A DNA stretch of 64,000 nt from CALVGQ01 sp964370435 (GCA_964370435.1 CAYJJG010000006.1:1-64000); one strand, 5' to 3'. Positions 8,931 to 18,534 are shown, counted from the first letter of the stretch. Notes: a model not told the origin generated them from the letters alone. Program-made: numbers and translations.

Positions 8931-10338
8931 ACTACTTAAGATTGTAGGTATTGAAAGTCAGGATGATCGCATTATTGAAAAAATCACTTGTGATTCTAAA
9001 CAAGTGATAGAGAATAGTATTTTTGTAGCCATGGAAGGCAGCATCACCAGTGGTTATCAATTCGTAGAAGAAGTTATTACTAAAAATGCTGTAGTTTTAA
9101 CCCAACGAAAAGATAATCGATTTTATCAAGTAGAGGATGCTCGCGAAGCTTATGCTTTGTTGCTTCATGGATTTGAAGGGCAACCTGCATTAGATTTACG
9201 TGTTATTGGAATTAGTGGCACAAATGGTAAAAGCTCAACTGCTAAATTGATATATGATATGTTACAGTACCAAGGAATTGAATGTTGTTTAATTGGCACT
9301 GAAGGAGCATTTATAAAACAACAAGTTTTTAAGACTAATAACACCACTCCTGCAAGTGAAATAATAGTCGAAATCTTGAAAAAATGCATTGAAGAAAAAG
9401 TTGCTTATGTAGTTATGGAAGTAAGTTCTATGGCTATGAAAATGAAGCGATTAAGTGGATGTTTATTGGATGTGTTAATTTATACTAATATAAGCAGTGA
9501 TCATATAGAAGAACATGGAAGCTATGAAAATTATTTAGTATGTAAAAAAGAAGCCATGAGCTTACTTAAACCTCATGGAGTATGTATTTATAATTGTGAT
9601 GATATTGTATTACAAAGTTTTATTAGTGACTGTAATCGATTCACATTAAGTTTTGGTAAAGAGAGTACACAGTTTAAAATAGGAGCTATACGAGAAGATG
9701 ATGAGTATACTCATTTTTATCTTAATCAAAATGAGATTATAACCCCACTTAAAACAGTAATGAATGTCTATAATGCTACTGCAGCTTTAGTTTGTGGTTT
9801 TAGTTTAGATTGTAGTTGGCAAGCGATGATAGATTGGCTTAACAAGGCTCAAGGAGTATCGGGACGATATGAACAAGTTTCAAAAGAGCCTTGTATCTAT
9901 ATTGATTATGCTCATACTGCATCAGCAATGGAATCACTATTAAGTCACTTTAGAGTGCAGTGTAAAGAAAAATTAATTGTTGTTTTTGGATGTGGTGGTA
10001 ACCGTGATCGTAGTAAAAGAAGCCTTATTGGAGCCGTGGTAAGCCGCTACGCTGATAGAATTATTTTAACTAATGATAACCCTAGAAGAGAAGATCCTAA
10101 GCAAATAATAGCGGATATTGTCGAAGGTTGTAATAAAGAAGTGGATATTATATATGAGCGAGCTCTAGCTATAAAAAAAGCTATTACTATGACTACAAAA
10201 AATGATATAATAGTGGTCGTAGGAAAAGGTGCTGAAAAGTATCAACTTATCAATAATGAAGTAGTTGAGATGAGTGATAAAGAGTTGATATTAGAAATTT
10301 TAGCAGGGGAGGACAGTTCATGTTTTATGCAACATTAG
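8908..10338 (+). CDS. murE: UDP-MurNAc-tripeptide synthetase MurE
   Basis: 476 aa Mur ligase. The ATP loop GTNGKSS is at 104-110, and the central and C-terminal ligase domains are complete. A DNPR motif occupies residues 390-393; DNPR is associated with meso-diaminopimelate as the added amino acid, whereas Lys-adding enzymes have other residues there. The start is a TTG overlapping the preceding PBP gene by 23 nt, with AGGAGAAGGG upstream at long spacing; no better in-frame start exists. It acts in the cytoplasm, adding the third stem-peptide residue. Confidence 0.93.
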   Translation: MKRRKLSELLKIVGIESQDDRIIEKITCDSKQVIENSIFVAMEGSITSGYQFVEEVITKNAVVLTQRKDNRFYQVEDAREAYALLLHGFEGQPALDLRVIGISGTNGKSSTAKLIYDMLQYQGIECCLIGTEGAFIKQQVFKTNNTTPASEIIVEILKKCIEEKVAYVVMEVSSMAMKMKRLSGCLLDVLIYTNISSDHIEEHGSYENYLVCKKEAMSLLKPHGVCIYNCDDIVLQSFISDCNRFTLSFGKESTQFKIGAIREDDEYTHFYLNQNEIITPLKTVMNVYNATAALVCGFSLDCSWQAMIDWLNKAQGVSGRYEQVSKEPCIYIDYAHTASAMESLLSHFRVQCKEKLIVVFGCGGNRDRSKRSLIGAVVSRYADRIILTNDNPRREDPKQIIADIVEGCNKEVDIIYERALAIKKAITMTTKNDIIVVVGKGAEKYQLINNEVVEMSDKELILEILAGEDSSCFMQH

Positions 10339-11285
10339 CAGGCGGATTTTTTGTAAGTACAATATTTATGGTGTTACTTATGCCTTCATTTATCCGCTTT
10401 TTACATAAAATTAATTATCGCCAACAAGTAAGTGAATATTCACTACAAGAATTTAAAGATAAGGCAAAAACACCAACAATGGGTGGGATTTTATTTGTAA
10501 TCATACCTGTTGTCGTTTTACTAGTGATTTATCCAGAAGCGCTTAATGATTTGCGTACAGTTATCGTAATTATGGCATATTTTGGTTATGGTTTAATTGG
10601 ATTTATTGATGATTATATTATTGTAATTCAAAAAAATAATCGTGGTTTACCTGCAAAATATAAATTTGCCTTACAACTACTTTTAGCAATTCTATTCTAC
10701 TTTATTTATCGCGGACAGGCATCGTTAGCTGTTACGATTCCCTTTATTAATGTATCTGTAGATTTAGGCGGTTTTTATGTAGTATTGGTATACTTCATGT
10801 TCACTGGAACTAGTAATGCCGTAAATCTAACTGATGGTATGGATGGCCTAGCAGCAGGCACAAGCTTTTTAGCACTGTCACCTTTTGTTTTCTTCGCACT
10901 TACTCAGCACCAGTACTATATCGCATGTTTTGTGCTTTGTATCATGGGTGCTTTGTTAGGGTATTTAAAATTCAATATGTTTCCAGCTAAAATCTTTATG
11001 GGTGATGCAGGTGCTTTGGCGCTGGGAGGTCTTTTAGCTGCTTTAGCCATGGTTTTAAAACAGGAAATAGCGCTAGTTATTATTGGTGGAGTATTTGTGT
11101 GGGAAACGATGACCTGCATCATTCAAATTGCATCAGTAAAATTATTCAAAAGACGTGTTTTTAAATATACACCAATACACTATAGTTTTAAAATATCAGG
11201 TATGAGTGAACCCAAAATAGTCCTTATGTTTTGGCTTATTGGTTTTGTATTTGCAGTATTAGGATTTGTGATTGGAGTGATGTAA
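10320..11285 (+). CDS. mraY: Phospho-N-acetylmuramoyl-pentapeptide-transferase MraY
   Basis: 321 aa with about ten membrane segments. The active-site signatures are visible: TPTMGG (51-56), the Asp pair in GFIDDY (97-98), NLTDGMDGLA, and the metal-binding block KIFMGDAGALALGG. It transfers phospho-MurNAc-pentapeptide to undecaprenyl phosphate to make lipid I. The ATG overlaps murE by 19 nt and has a strong SD (GGGGAGG). Assignment is secure. Confidence 0.96.
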   Translation: MFYATLAGGFFVSTIFMVLLMPSFIRFLHKINYRQQVSEYSLQEFKDKAKTPTMGGILFVIIPVVVLLVIYPEALNDLRTVIVIMAYFGYGLIGFIDDYIIVIQKNNRGLPAKYKFALQLLLAILFYFIYRGQASLAVTIPFINVSVDLGGFYVVLVYFMFTGTSNAVNLTDGMDGLAAGTSFLALSPFVFFALTQHQYYIACFVLCIMGALLGYLKFNMFPAKIFMGDAGALALGGLLAALAMVLKQEIALVIIGGVFVWETMTCIIQIASVKLFKRRVFKYTPIHYSFKISGMSEPKIVLMFWLIGFVFAVLGFVIGVM

Positions 11286-12590
11286 TTGAAAGCCTTGGTT
11301 ATAGGTGCGGCATTAAGTGGCACTAAAATAAGTATTTTATTGGCTAAAAAAGGATACCAAGTATATCTTACTGACTTAAATAAAATTGATGATAAATCAA
11401 AATTAATGACACAAGGTATCCAAGTTTATGATGAAGGGCATCCCGATTTATTGCTAGATCTAAAATATGATTTAATAGTTAAAAACCCTGGGATTCCTTA
11501 TACTGTACCTTTTATAAAACATTTTATGAATAAAGGTTACATGATATATAATGAAATTGAAATAGCTTCACGCTTCGCACCTCATTTTAAATATGGTGCA
11601 GTTACTGGAACTAATGGTAAAACGACTACTACTTCTATTTTGGTTCATCTGTTAAATGAAGATGAGTGTAGAACAAGTTTTGCAGCAGGTAATATTGGGC
11701 TGCCTTTAAGTGCTCTTGTTTTAGAGCATGAGGAAGAGACGTGTAGTATAGCTTTAGAGATTGCAGCATTTCAACTACTGGGATGTGAACACTTTCGTCC
11801 AACAGTGAGCGTATGTACTAATTTAACACCAGATCATTTAGATTATTTTAAAGATGAAAATGCTTATTATGATGCGAAAATGTTAGTGTATAAAAATCAA
11901 AAAGAAGAAGATTGGTTTTTAAGAAATATTGATGATCAAGAAATTGTTAAGCGTAGTAAAGATGTAGTTTGTAGAGTGATTGAATATTCTTTAAAACAAG
12001 AAGCAGATTTGTGTATAAAAAATAATCAAGTTGTATTATTTGATGAAGTATTGTTTGAGGTTGAAGACTTGAAATTAGTTGGAAAACATAATCTTCAAAA
12101 TGCCATTGTAGCAGCAGCTATGGCTTATAAACTAGGTATTAATACTACCCAAATTAAACAAGGAATAAAGTCTTTTAAAGCAGTGGCACATCGTATGGAG
12201 TTTGTAAAAACATATCAAGGAATTAGCTATTATAATGACTCTAAAGGAACCAATGTTGAAGCTACACAAGTAGCACTTAATTCTTTTGATAAACCTGTAA
12301 TTTTATTGGCTGGTGGATATGATAAAGGTACAGGATTCGATGATATTATGCCGTATTTAAATAAAGTAAAACAACTGATAGTTTATGGTGATACCAAAAA
12401 CCAATTACAGTTATTAGACAATAAATGTATTGTTTGTGACACTATGCAGGAGGCTTTTATCCAAGCTACCACAATAGCAAAAAAAGGAGATATTGTACTA
12501 TTATCACCAATGTGTGCTAGTTGGGATCAATTTAAAAATTTTGAAGAACGTGGTGATATCTTTAAACAACTAGTTCTTGATTTAAAATAA
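11286..12590 (+). CDS. murD: UDP-N-acetylmuramoylalanine--D-glutamate ligase
   Basis: 434 aa Mur ligase. The ATP loop is TGTNGKTTT (107-115), followed by the central AGNIGLP block and the C-terminal motifs NDSKGTN and LLAGGYDKG, which mark MurD. It adds D-Glu to UDP-MurNAc-L-Ala. The start is a TTG directly after the mraY stop, with GGAGTGA upstream. It is the last Mur gene of the operon; murG, ftsW and later division genes do not follow. Confidence 0.95.
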   Translation: MKALVIGAALSGTKISILLAKKGYQVYLTDLNKIDDKSKLMTQGIQVYDEGHPDLLLDLKYDLIVKNPGIPYTVPFIKHFMNKGYMIYNEIEIASRFAPHFKYGAVTGTNGKTTTTSILVHLLNEDECRTSFAAGNIGLPLSALVLEHEEETCSIALEIAAFQLLGCEHFRPTVSVCTNLTPDHLDYFKDENAYYDAKMLVYKNQKEEDWFLRNIDDQEIVKRSKDVVCRVIEYSLKQEADLCIKNNQVVLFDEVLFEVEDLKLVGKHNLQNAIVAAAMAYKLGINTTQIKQGIKSFKAVAHRMEFVKTYQGISYYNDSKGTNVEATQVALNSFDKPVILLAGGYDKGTGFDDIMPYLNKVKQLIVYGDTKNQLQLLDNKCIVCDTMQEAFIQATTIAKKGDIVLLSPMCASWDQFKNFEERGDIFKQLVLDLK

Positions 12591-12608
12591 AAAGAAGGGG
12601 GATATATC

Positions 12609-12773
12609 ATGATTAAAAAAATATTTCTAGCTTTAAGTGTTGGCTTTGCAATTATAACTTTTATAGCTATTGCGATTAGTCTGTTTAGTAGTGAGGTAAA
12701 CAGTACTGCAATAGTGGTAATACCTTTTTTACTTCAGTTAATGTCTACAGCAGTCTATCGAAAACTTAAATAA
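12609..12773 (+). CDS. Small two-helix membrane protein at the end of the dcw operon
   Basis: 54 aa, starting MIKKIFLALSVGF. The SD AGAAGGGGG lies 18 nt after the murD stop. Two hydrophobic segments (about 5-25 and 33-49) are joined by a short polar turn. No family is recognised. It is inside the operon before the terminator, in the place where ftsW or murG usually sits, but its size excludes it from being either. Coding status rests on the good SD, length and hydrophobic pattern. Confidence 0.6.
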   Translation: MIKKIFLALSVGFAIITFIAIAISLFSSEVNSTAIVVIPFLLQLMSTAVYRKLK

Positions 12774-12850
12774 TGGTGCACATAGCAAATCACTTAAGTT
12801 AAAGAAAATAGTGCTTATGATAAAAAGTAATGAATACTAAAATAAAGACG

Positions 12851-12873
12851 ACTAGCGCAAGCTAGTTTTTTTA
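12851..12873 (+). terminator. Terminator of the dcw operon
   Basis: ACTAGC/GCTAGT stem with a stable GCAA tetraloop (12851-12866), followed by seven T. Confidence 0.88.
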
Positions 12874-13005
12874 TATATGAAACACTAAAGTGAAATTGAA
12901 TTATTTATCCAGTATTAGTATTAATCACATAATGTTTCTAAAAAGGATAATAAATTAGTGTTTTATTTTATAAATATCGTGTTCTTGTAAATCTTTCTTT
13001 TTTTT

Positions 13006-13033
13006 TTGATACATGATACAATTAGGATATAAA
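13006..13033 (+). promoter_or_regulatory. Promoter of the 96-aa membrane protein gene
   Basis: TTGATA at 13006-13011 and TATAAA at 13028-13033 with a 16-nt spacer. The predicted start is about 20 nt before the ATG at 13061. Confidence 0.55.
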
Positions 13034-13060
13034 AAACTAGCAAGTTGGGAGGTAGTTATA

Positions 13061-13351
13061 ATGAACAATTCAATTTTTCATTTTATTAAAGTAAGTGATG
13101 CTTTCTTAACAGAAGGAAAAAAGCATATAAGAAAGACAAATTTTAATTTTTTTAATAAAGATATAAAATTTAACTTCATCATTAAAATATGTGCCCTTAG
13201 TTATCTCAATATTTTTGTTACCTTGCTATTTATTGTCTTATTACCTTTTGGATGGATATATAAAGTTATGATATCAATACTTTTACAGTTACTTTTACCA
13301 TTATTAATAGTATCGTTAAAATATAGGGAAGAAATTATAAATAATCTGTAA
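13061..13351 (+). CDS. Small membrane protein, unknown function
   Basis: 96 aa from the ATG at 13061, chosen because GGGAGG sits 9 nt upstream; an upstream in-frame ATG at 13013 lies within the promoter. The first 40 residues are polar and basic. Two hydrophobic segments follow (about 44-64 and 66-86). No family is recognised. It has its own promoter and terminator, so it is probably a single-gene unit. Confidence 0.55.
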   Translation: MNNSIFHFIKVSDAFLTEGKKHIRKTNFNFFNKDIKFNFIIKICALSYLNIFVTLLFIVLLPFGWIYKVMISILLQLLLPLLIVSLKYREEIINNL

Positions 13352-13463
13352 AAATAGCTTATGTAAGAATGTATAAAAAGATAAAGTAAAGTCTAAAAAT
13401 TTGGATACACAATAAGAGGATTAACGGTTAAATAGTTACAGTATTCTCTAAATCAAGAAAAAG

Positions 13464-13508
13464 GACTAGTATTTTTCACTCAAGCGAGTGACTGATACTA
13501 GTCTTTTG
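13464..13508. terminator. Long compound hairpin between convergent genes
   Basis: An outer stem GACTAGTAT/ATACTAGTC (13464-13472 and 13495-13503) encloses an inner stem TCACTC/GAGTGA with loop AAGC (13476-13491). T-rich flank on the 3' side and A-rich on the 5' side suit a terminator working in both directions. Confidence 0.75.
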
Positions 13509-13540
13509 TGTCTTTTTTATGTTAAATAAGAGGATGGATG

Positions 13541-13888
13541 TTATTTAGCTTTCTTTTTAATTAATAATAGCGTTACAATAAATACGAGTAGTTTACCACT
13601 AAAAAGTAAGAACGAAAGTAATTCAAAGGCTTGTGTTAGAAAATACACTACAAGTAGCAGTATAACTATAATGATTTGAATAACAAGTGTTCTTTTAGGA
13701 ATAAATTTGTTTAATAAAAAAGCTAATACAATATAAAATAGTACTCCTAATACCTGTGTAAACCAATAAAATAAGAATGGGGTAATAATGTCAATATAGT
13801 ATAAAAATGCGAAACATGCAGACAATATTAATGTAGGAATAAACACTTTTAAGCTTAAAGTTAAGTTGTCGCTTATATTTTTTTTCAT
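13541..13888 (-). CDS. Four-helix membrane protein, unknown function
   Basis: 115 aa, nearly all hydrophobic, with about four membrane segments (about 12-30, 36-58, 68-88, 92-110) and a basic KKKAK tail. The SD GAGGTGACACC lies directly before the ATG. No family is recognised. It is transcribed divergently from the DUF421 gene, with 58 nt between starts, and convergently towards the compound hairpin. Confidence 0.6.
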   Translation of the reverse strand: MKKNISDNLTLSLKVFIPTLILSACFAFLYYIDIITPFLFYWFTQVLGVLFYIVLAFLLNKFIPKRTLVIQIIIVILLLVVYFLTQAFELLSFLLFSGKLLVFIVTLLLIKKKAK

Positions 13889-13946
13889 GGTGTCACCTCG
13901 ATATAGTGTATGTGTTTAATCCAATACTTATGAAGGGAAGAAAAAG

Positions 13947-14612
13947 ATGTTAGAGTATTTTCAATTAGTATTTAGAAGTATATTTTTTTATTCTATTATT
14001 GTATTTGCGCTTCGTGTTATGGGAAAAAGGGAAGTTGGAGAATTAAGTATACTGGATATAGTCATCTATTTTGTGCAGTCAGAAATTCTAGCAATGGCGA
14101 TTGCATCTCCGGATGAACCTTTACTTAAGCCTTTGCTTGCAATAACTACTTTAGTACTTCTTCAAATATTAGTGGCGTGGACCTGTCTTAAAAAGAAGTG
14201 GTGGCGCGATTTTTTTGAAGGGAAGCCATCGTATATTATTGAAAACGGAATTATTAATCAATCTGAAATGCGTAAACAGCGCTATTCTATTGATGATTTA
14301 CTCTATCAACTGAGAGATAAAGATATAAGTTCTGTTGATGAAGTTGATTTTGCAATATTAGAAAATAGCGGTGTTTTAACAGTTTTAAAGAAAAATGATA
14401 ATAAGCTTAAATACCCACAACCTTTAATTGCTGATGGTATAATTCAAAAAGAAGTATTAGCTAATAGTAATTTAAGTGAAGATTGGCTTAAAAAAGAATT
14501 ATTGCATCAAGGATGTGAGGTTGTTCAAGAAGTGTTCTTGTGCTTATATCAAAAAAATGGTTTATATGTGATCAAAAAACAAAATACGAAGACTATGACT
14601 AAAATGAAATAA
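13947..14612 (+). CDS. DUF421 domain membrane protein (YrbG/YetF family)
   Basis: 221 aa. Three membrane segments in the first 80 residues carry the family signature MGKREVGELSILD. A soluble C-terminal domain with KPSYIIENG and RKQRYSIDDLLYQLR follows. The same family member (YrbG) neighbours spoVB in Bacillus, and the next gene here is SpoVB-like on the opposite strand. The last 51 nt overlap the 3' end of that convergent gene. Molecular function is not established. Confidence 0.85.
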   Translation: MLEYFQLVFRSIFFYSIIVFALRVMGKREVGELSILDIVIYFVQSEILAMAIASPDEPLLKPLLAITTLVLLQILVAWTCLKKKWWRDFFEGKPSYIIENGIINQSEMRKQRYSIDDLLYQLRDKDISSVDEVDFAILENSGVLTVLKKNDNKLKYPQPLIADGIIQKEVLANSNLSEDWLKKELLHQGCEVVQEVFLCLYQKNGLYVIKKQNTKTMTKMK

Positions 14613-15851
14613 TGTAGTAAGAAGCATAGAGGCACATAATGCAATGATTAATGCATATTCAGTAGTATAAATAGGAATAAAGCAGATAAGAAGTAATCTA
14701 ACGGTGCAACCGATAAAAGTTCCCTTTAGAGCATTGTTGCTTTTGTTGCAAGCATGCAGAAATACCCCTAATATTGGTTGAATACTAAAGATGCAAAAAG
14801 GTAAGGCAATGATTTGTAGGTGTTTAGCCATGCTGGTGTGATTATAAATAAACTGACATACTGCTTCAGGGAAAAAAGTGAGTATTAAACTCCATATAAC
14901 ACCTATGGATAATGAAAAGAGAATCGTATAAAAAAAGGTGCTTTTTAGTCTAGTCTTATTATGAGTGCTAAAAGCTGAACTGAATGTAGGAAGTGCCCAG
15001 TTGGATAACATCACGGATATAAAACTAGGAAGAGTAATTAGAGGAAGTATATAAGAGTTCATCAAAGTGAAATTTTCAATCATAATAGTATGTGATTGAG
15101 CATCAACATTAAATAACATTACTATAGGTTCAAAAAAGAAGCTTATAGATCCGATTAAACGACTAAAAGTCATTGGTAATGCCATTGCTAAAATAGCGTA
15201 ATATATAGGTTTTTCTGCTTTTTCTGTTAAGATGCTAAATTGTGGTTTTTTATTTATTCCAATAACCATCAACATATGAAGGGCACTCGCAAGTTCACCT
15301 ACAGCCATACTTAATATCGCTAGTTTAGCTAAAATTACAGGATCACCACTTAAAGGCAGAGCTAGTAGTAAAAATAAGATGCGAAATAATTCTTCTGAGA
15401 TTTGGGCTTGCGAGTAGTCAATTAAACGATTTCTTCCCATTAAATAACCTTTTAGTAAACCCGTAATAGTAATTAAAGGAATCATCGGAAGACAACTAAA
15501 AAATACTGCAATAAGATTTACATCTTTAAAAATGAGATTACTCATTAAAGGAATAATTAAAGCTAACGCTAAAAATATCAATATATTATTTAAAATGGAT
15601 AAAAAGATACTTGCTTTAATGGTCTTTTTAGCATTATCATTGGAAGCAATAAGTTTCGCCATAGCACTTGGAATACCTAATTGTGCTAAAGTAATTAGTA
15701 GTAACATTGTGGGCATTGTTAAAGAATAATAGTTCATTGCAGCAGTTGAAAGGCTTCTTGCAAGGTAAATTCTGACTACAAAAGAGAGTATTTTAGCTAT
15801 TGAAGAGTACAAAAGCAGATAAAAAGTTGTTTTTATTAATTTTTTTTTCAT
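14562..15851 (-). CDS. spoVB: Polysaccharide biosynthesis/flippase protein, SpoVB-like (MVF/MATE-type)
   Basis: 429 aa with about 12-14 membrane segments, in the oligosaccharide flippase superfamily. The N-terminal region, with YSSIAKILSFVVRIYLARSL and LAQLGIPSAMAKLIA, resembles SpoVB/MurJ-like proteins. Position beside comN-secDF matches spoVB of Bacillus. The ATG at 15851 is chosen because GGAGG lies 6 nt before it; a GTG 12 nt upstream would put that SD inside the coding region. The likely role is moving lipid-linked wall precursors across the membrane; the exact substrate is uncertain. Confidence 0.82.
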   Translation of the reverse strand: MKKKLIKTTFYLLLYSSIAKILSFVVRIYLARSLSTAAMNYYSLTMPTMLLLITLAQLGIPSAMAKLIASNDNAKKTIKASIFLSILNNILIFLALALIIPLMSNLIFKDVNLIAVFFSCLPMIPLITITGLLKGYLMGRNRLIDYSQAQISEELFRILFLLLALPLSGDPVILAKLAILSMAVGELASALHMLMVIGINKKPQFSILTEKAEKPIYYAILAMALPMTFSRLIGSISFFFEPIVMLFNVDAQSHTIMIENFTLMNSYILPLITLPSFISVMLSNWALPTFSSAFSTHNKTRLKSTFFYTILFSLSIGVIWSLILTFFPEAVCQFIYNHTSMAKHLQIIALPFCIFSIQPILGVFLHACNKSNNALKGTFIGCTVRLLLICFIPIYTTEYALIIALCASMLLTTLFHFSHSLRILFFDHI

Positions 15852-15918
15852 ATTTTCCTCCACTTTTTATAAAGTATGAATTATAATTTATAAGTATGAT
15901 TGTTAGGAGGGAAGAATT

Positions 15919-16215
15919 GTGAATGTGGATTATGAAGATAAGCAAATACAGATGACTATTGCTTTAAAACTTCAAAAACTTCAAAGAGATGCTATCCCTA
16001 GCCTGACTTATCAAAATATCGAAGATACTTTAAGGCACTTGAAGTGGAAAAAAAAAGCTCCAAGGACTTTACATGAAGCGGTGAATGATATATTATCTTT
16101 AACAGCGGATGAAATTGTAAGATTATTGTCACAAAGGGCAATAATTGATGGTTTTCGTGCCAGTATAGAAGATTTTGATGATTTATTAGGAGGAAGAGAA
16201 GATGAGAAAAAATAG
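15919..16215 (+). CDS. comN: ComN-like post-transcriptional regulator
   Basis: 98 aa, starting at GTG with AGGAGGG 7 nt upstream. A compact, mostly helical, charged protein with a SLTYQNIEDTLRHLKWKK core. Its size and place between spoVB and secDF fit the ComN (YrzD) family, which in Bacillus acts post-transcriptionally on the comE mRNA and localises to poles and septa. The stop overlaps secDF by 14 nt. Identification depends partly on synteny. Confidence 0.75.
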   Translation: MNVDYEDKQIQMTIALKLQKLQRDAIPSLTYQNIEDTLRHLKWKKKAPRTLHEAVNDILSLTADEIVRLLSQRAIIDGFRASIEDFDDLLGGREDEKK

Positions 16216-18493
16216 AAAAACGCATTTAACGGTGTTCTTCGCAAGTATTCTTGCTTTTGCAGTATTGATAGCTGCATATACTCAAGATATTGCCAATAAC
16301 TTAACGTTAGGGTTAGATTTACAAGGTGGATTTGAAATTGTATATGAGGTTAGTCCATTAGAAGAAAATGGCACTTTACCTGATATGGAAGTTGTAGCAA
16401 GTAGCATATCTAAGCGTGTAGACGTTTTAGGTGTTTCTGAGCCACAAATTGTTATTGAAGGCGATGATCGTGTACGTGTGCAGTTAGCTGGTGTAAGCAA
16501 TCAAGAACAGGCACGTCGCATGATTTCATCAACAGCTAATCTTACTTTTAGAGATGTTAATGACAATTTATTAGCTGATAGCTCAATCATTGAAGAAGGT
16601 GGAGCTTCTTTAGGTTATGAGAATGGTTTACCTATAGTTAGCTTAAAGATTGCAGATAAAGAAAAATTTGCTGAAATCACTGGTGATTTAGCAGCTAATG
16701 CTTCTGGTCAAAATATGATCGTAACTTGGTTAGATTTTGAAGAAGGTGATACATATGCAACTGAGATTGCAAATGAAGATCCAAATTATGTTCCTAAATT
16801 TATTTCAGCAGCATCAGTAACAACACAAATTACAGGTGATGCTATTATTCAAGGTGGATTTAGTGAAGAAGAAGCTAGAGAATTAGCTGATTTAATTAAT
16901 TCAGGTAGCCTACCAGTAAAAATGACAGAAATATATAGCAATGTAGTTAGCGCTGAATATGGTGTAGGTGCCTTTAATTTAACTGCAACTGCAGGTATTA
17001 TTGGTGTTGGTTTAGTAGCTTTATTTATGATTCTTAGTTATCGTATGTTAGGGGTACTAACTGCAGGTATTTTATGCTTGTATGTATTCTCAGTATTTAC
17101 TATTTATAACTTTATGGGTGGTGTATTTACACTTCCAGGTATTGCAGCGCTTGTACTTGGGGTAGGTATGACTGTGGATGCTAATATTATTACTTATGAG
17201 CGTATTAAAGATGAACTTTATATGGGACGTACAGTAACTAATGCAGTAAAAGAAGGTCAATCGTTAGCATTTGTTACTATCTTTGATGCACAGTTTACTA
17301 CTTTCATGGCAGCATTAATTATGTATATCTTTGGAATTGGTTCTGTTAAAGGATTTGCAACGATGTTAATGGTCACTTTAATTTCTACAATGATTTTTAA
17401 TGTTGTTGTTTCTCGTTTCTTATTAAACCAACTTACTAAATCGGGTGTATTAGATCAACGTAAATCTTGGTTTGGTGTAAAAGAAAGCCGTATCCCTGAT
17501 GTTTCAAAAGGGGAAGAACAAACATATTTCGGTCCATTTAAAAATGTTGATTTCATGAAAAAATCAACTGCTGTGATTTTAATTAGTGGATTAATCTTCG
17601 TTGCTTCTATTGCAAGGAGTGGATTTCAAGTAGCTAATGGAAATGATGCACTTAATTTAGGTATTGATTTCTCTAGTGGTACTAAAATTACGGTAACATC
17701 AAATGAAGACATTACTGTTGAAGAAGTAAGTGAAGTTTTTGATACTAAAGATGTAACCGTTTCTTCTTATCAACAATCAGGTAATAACATTGTAAATGTT
17801 ACGATTAAAGAAGCCTTATCGAGTGAGCAGTTAGATGATATTAAGAGCGTTTTTGTAGAACGTTATGGTATTGAACCTAATGACAATGTAGTTACTCCAG
17901 TAGTTGGAAGAGAACTTGTTAGCAATGCTATTGCATTAAGTTTATTGGCTTGGGTAGTTATGCTTATCTATATCACTATTCGTTTTAAATGGGATTATGC
18001 AATTAGTTGTATTGTTGCGCTAGTTCATGATGTTGGTATAGTGCTTGCGGTATTTGCATTACTTCGTTTTGAAATTAATATTGAATTAATTTCAGTGTGC
18101 TTGGCGATTATTGGATATTCAATCAATAACTCGATTGTTGTATTTGATCGTGTTCGTGAAGTAGTTGAAGAAAGAAAAGATGAACAATTAACTAATAAAG
18201 ATTACAAAGATATTGTTAATCAAGCATTAGACAAAACTTTAGTTCGTTCAGTATTCTCTTCGATTACTACTATATTCCCAGTTATTGCTTTACTTGTGTT
18301 AGGTTCTTCAGCAATTTTTACCTTTAATACAGCGATGTTTATTGGTTTAATTGCTGGTACTGTTTCTAGTATCTTTGTTGCTCCAAGAGTATGGTTAGAG
18401 ATTCGTTCTCGTCATAAGCCAAAAGCTAAAAAGAAAAAAGCAGTAAAAAAAGAAGCCTTGGATGAAGTAAGTATTCCAGGAATTAATGCTTAA
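16202..18493 (+). CDS. secDF: Protein translocase SecDF, fused
   Basis: 763 aa, a single-chain SecD-SecF fusion with 12 membrane segments. SecD motif DLQGG (39-43) lies in the first periplasmic region. A six-helix bundle with GVGMTVDANIITYERIKDE follows, then the SecF half with LGIDFSSGT and the helix-4 block IGYSINNSIVVFDRVRE. A basic KAKKKKAVKKE stretch ends it. It uses the ion gradient to pull secreted proteins out of SecYEG. The fused form is common in Bacillota. Confidence 0.96.
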   Translation: MRKNRKTHLTVFFASILAFAVLIAAYTQDIANNLTLGLDLQGGFEIVYEVSPLEENGTLPDMEVVASSISKRVDVLGVSEPQIVIEGDDRVRVQLAGVSNQEQARRMISSTANLTFRDVNDNLLADSSIIEEGGASLGYENGLPIVSLKIADKEKFAEITGDLAANASGQNMIVTWLDFEEGDTYATEIANEDPNYVPKFISAASVTTQITGDAIIQGGFSEEEARELADLINSGSLPVKMTEIYSNVVSAEYGVGAFNLTATAGIIGVGLVALFMILSYRMLGVLTAGILCLYVFSVFTIYNFMGGVFTLPGIAALVLGVGMTVDANIITYERIKDELYMGRTVTNAVKEGQSLAFVTIFDAQFTTFMAALIMYIFGIGSVKGFATMLMVTLISTMIFNVVVSRFLLNQLTKSGVLDQRKSWFGVKESRIPDVSKGEEQTYFGPFKNVDFMKKSTAVILISGLIFVASIARSGFQVANGNDALNLGIDFSSGTKITVTSNEDITVEEVSEVFDTKDVTVSSYQQSGNNIVNVTIKEALSSEQLDDIKSVFVERYGIEPNDNVVTPVVGRELVSNAIALSLLAWVVMLIYITIRFKWDYAISCIVALVHDVGIVLAVFALLRFEINIELISVCLAIIGYSINNSIVVFDRVREVVEERKDEQLTNKDYKDIVNQALDKTLVRSVFSSITTIFPVIALLVLGSSAIFTFNTAMFIGLIAGTVSSIFVAPRVWLEIRSRHKPKAKKKKAVKKEALDEVSIPGINA

Positions 18494-18502
18494 AATAATT
18501 TG

Positions 18503-18530
18503 GACCTGATTTTATAATCAGGTCTTTCTA
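18503..18530 (+). terminator. Terminator after secDF
   Basis: GACCTGAT (18503-18510) pairs with ATCAGGTC (18517-18524) over a six-base loop, followed by TTTCT. Confidence 0.75.
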
Positions 18531-18534
18531 TTTG

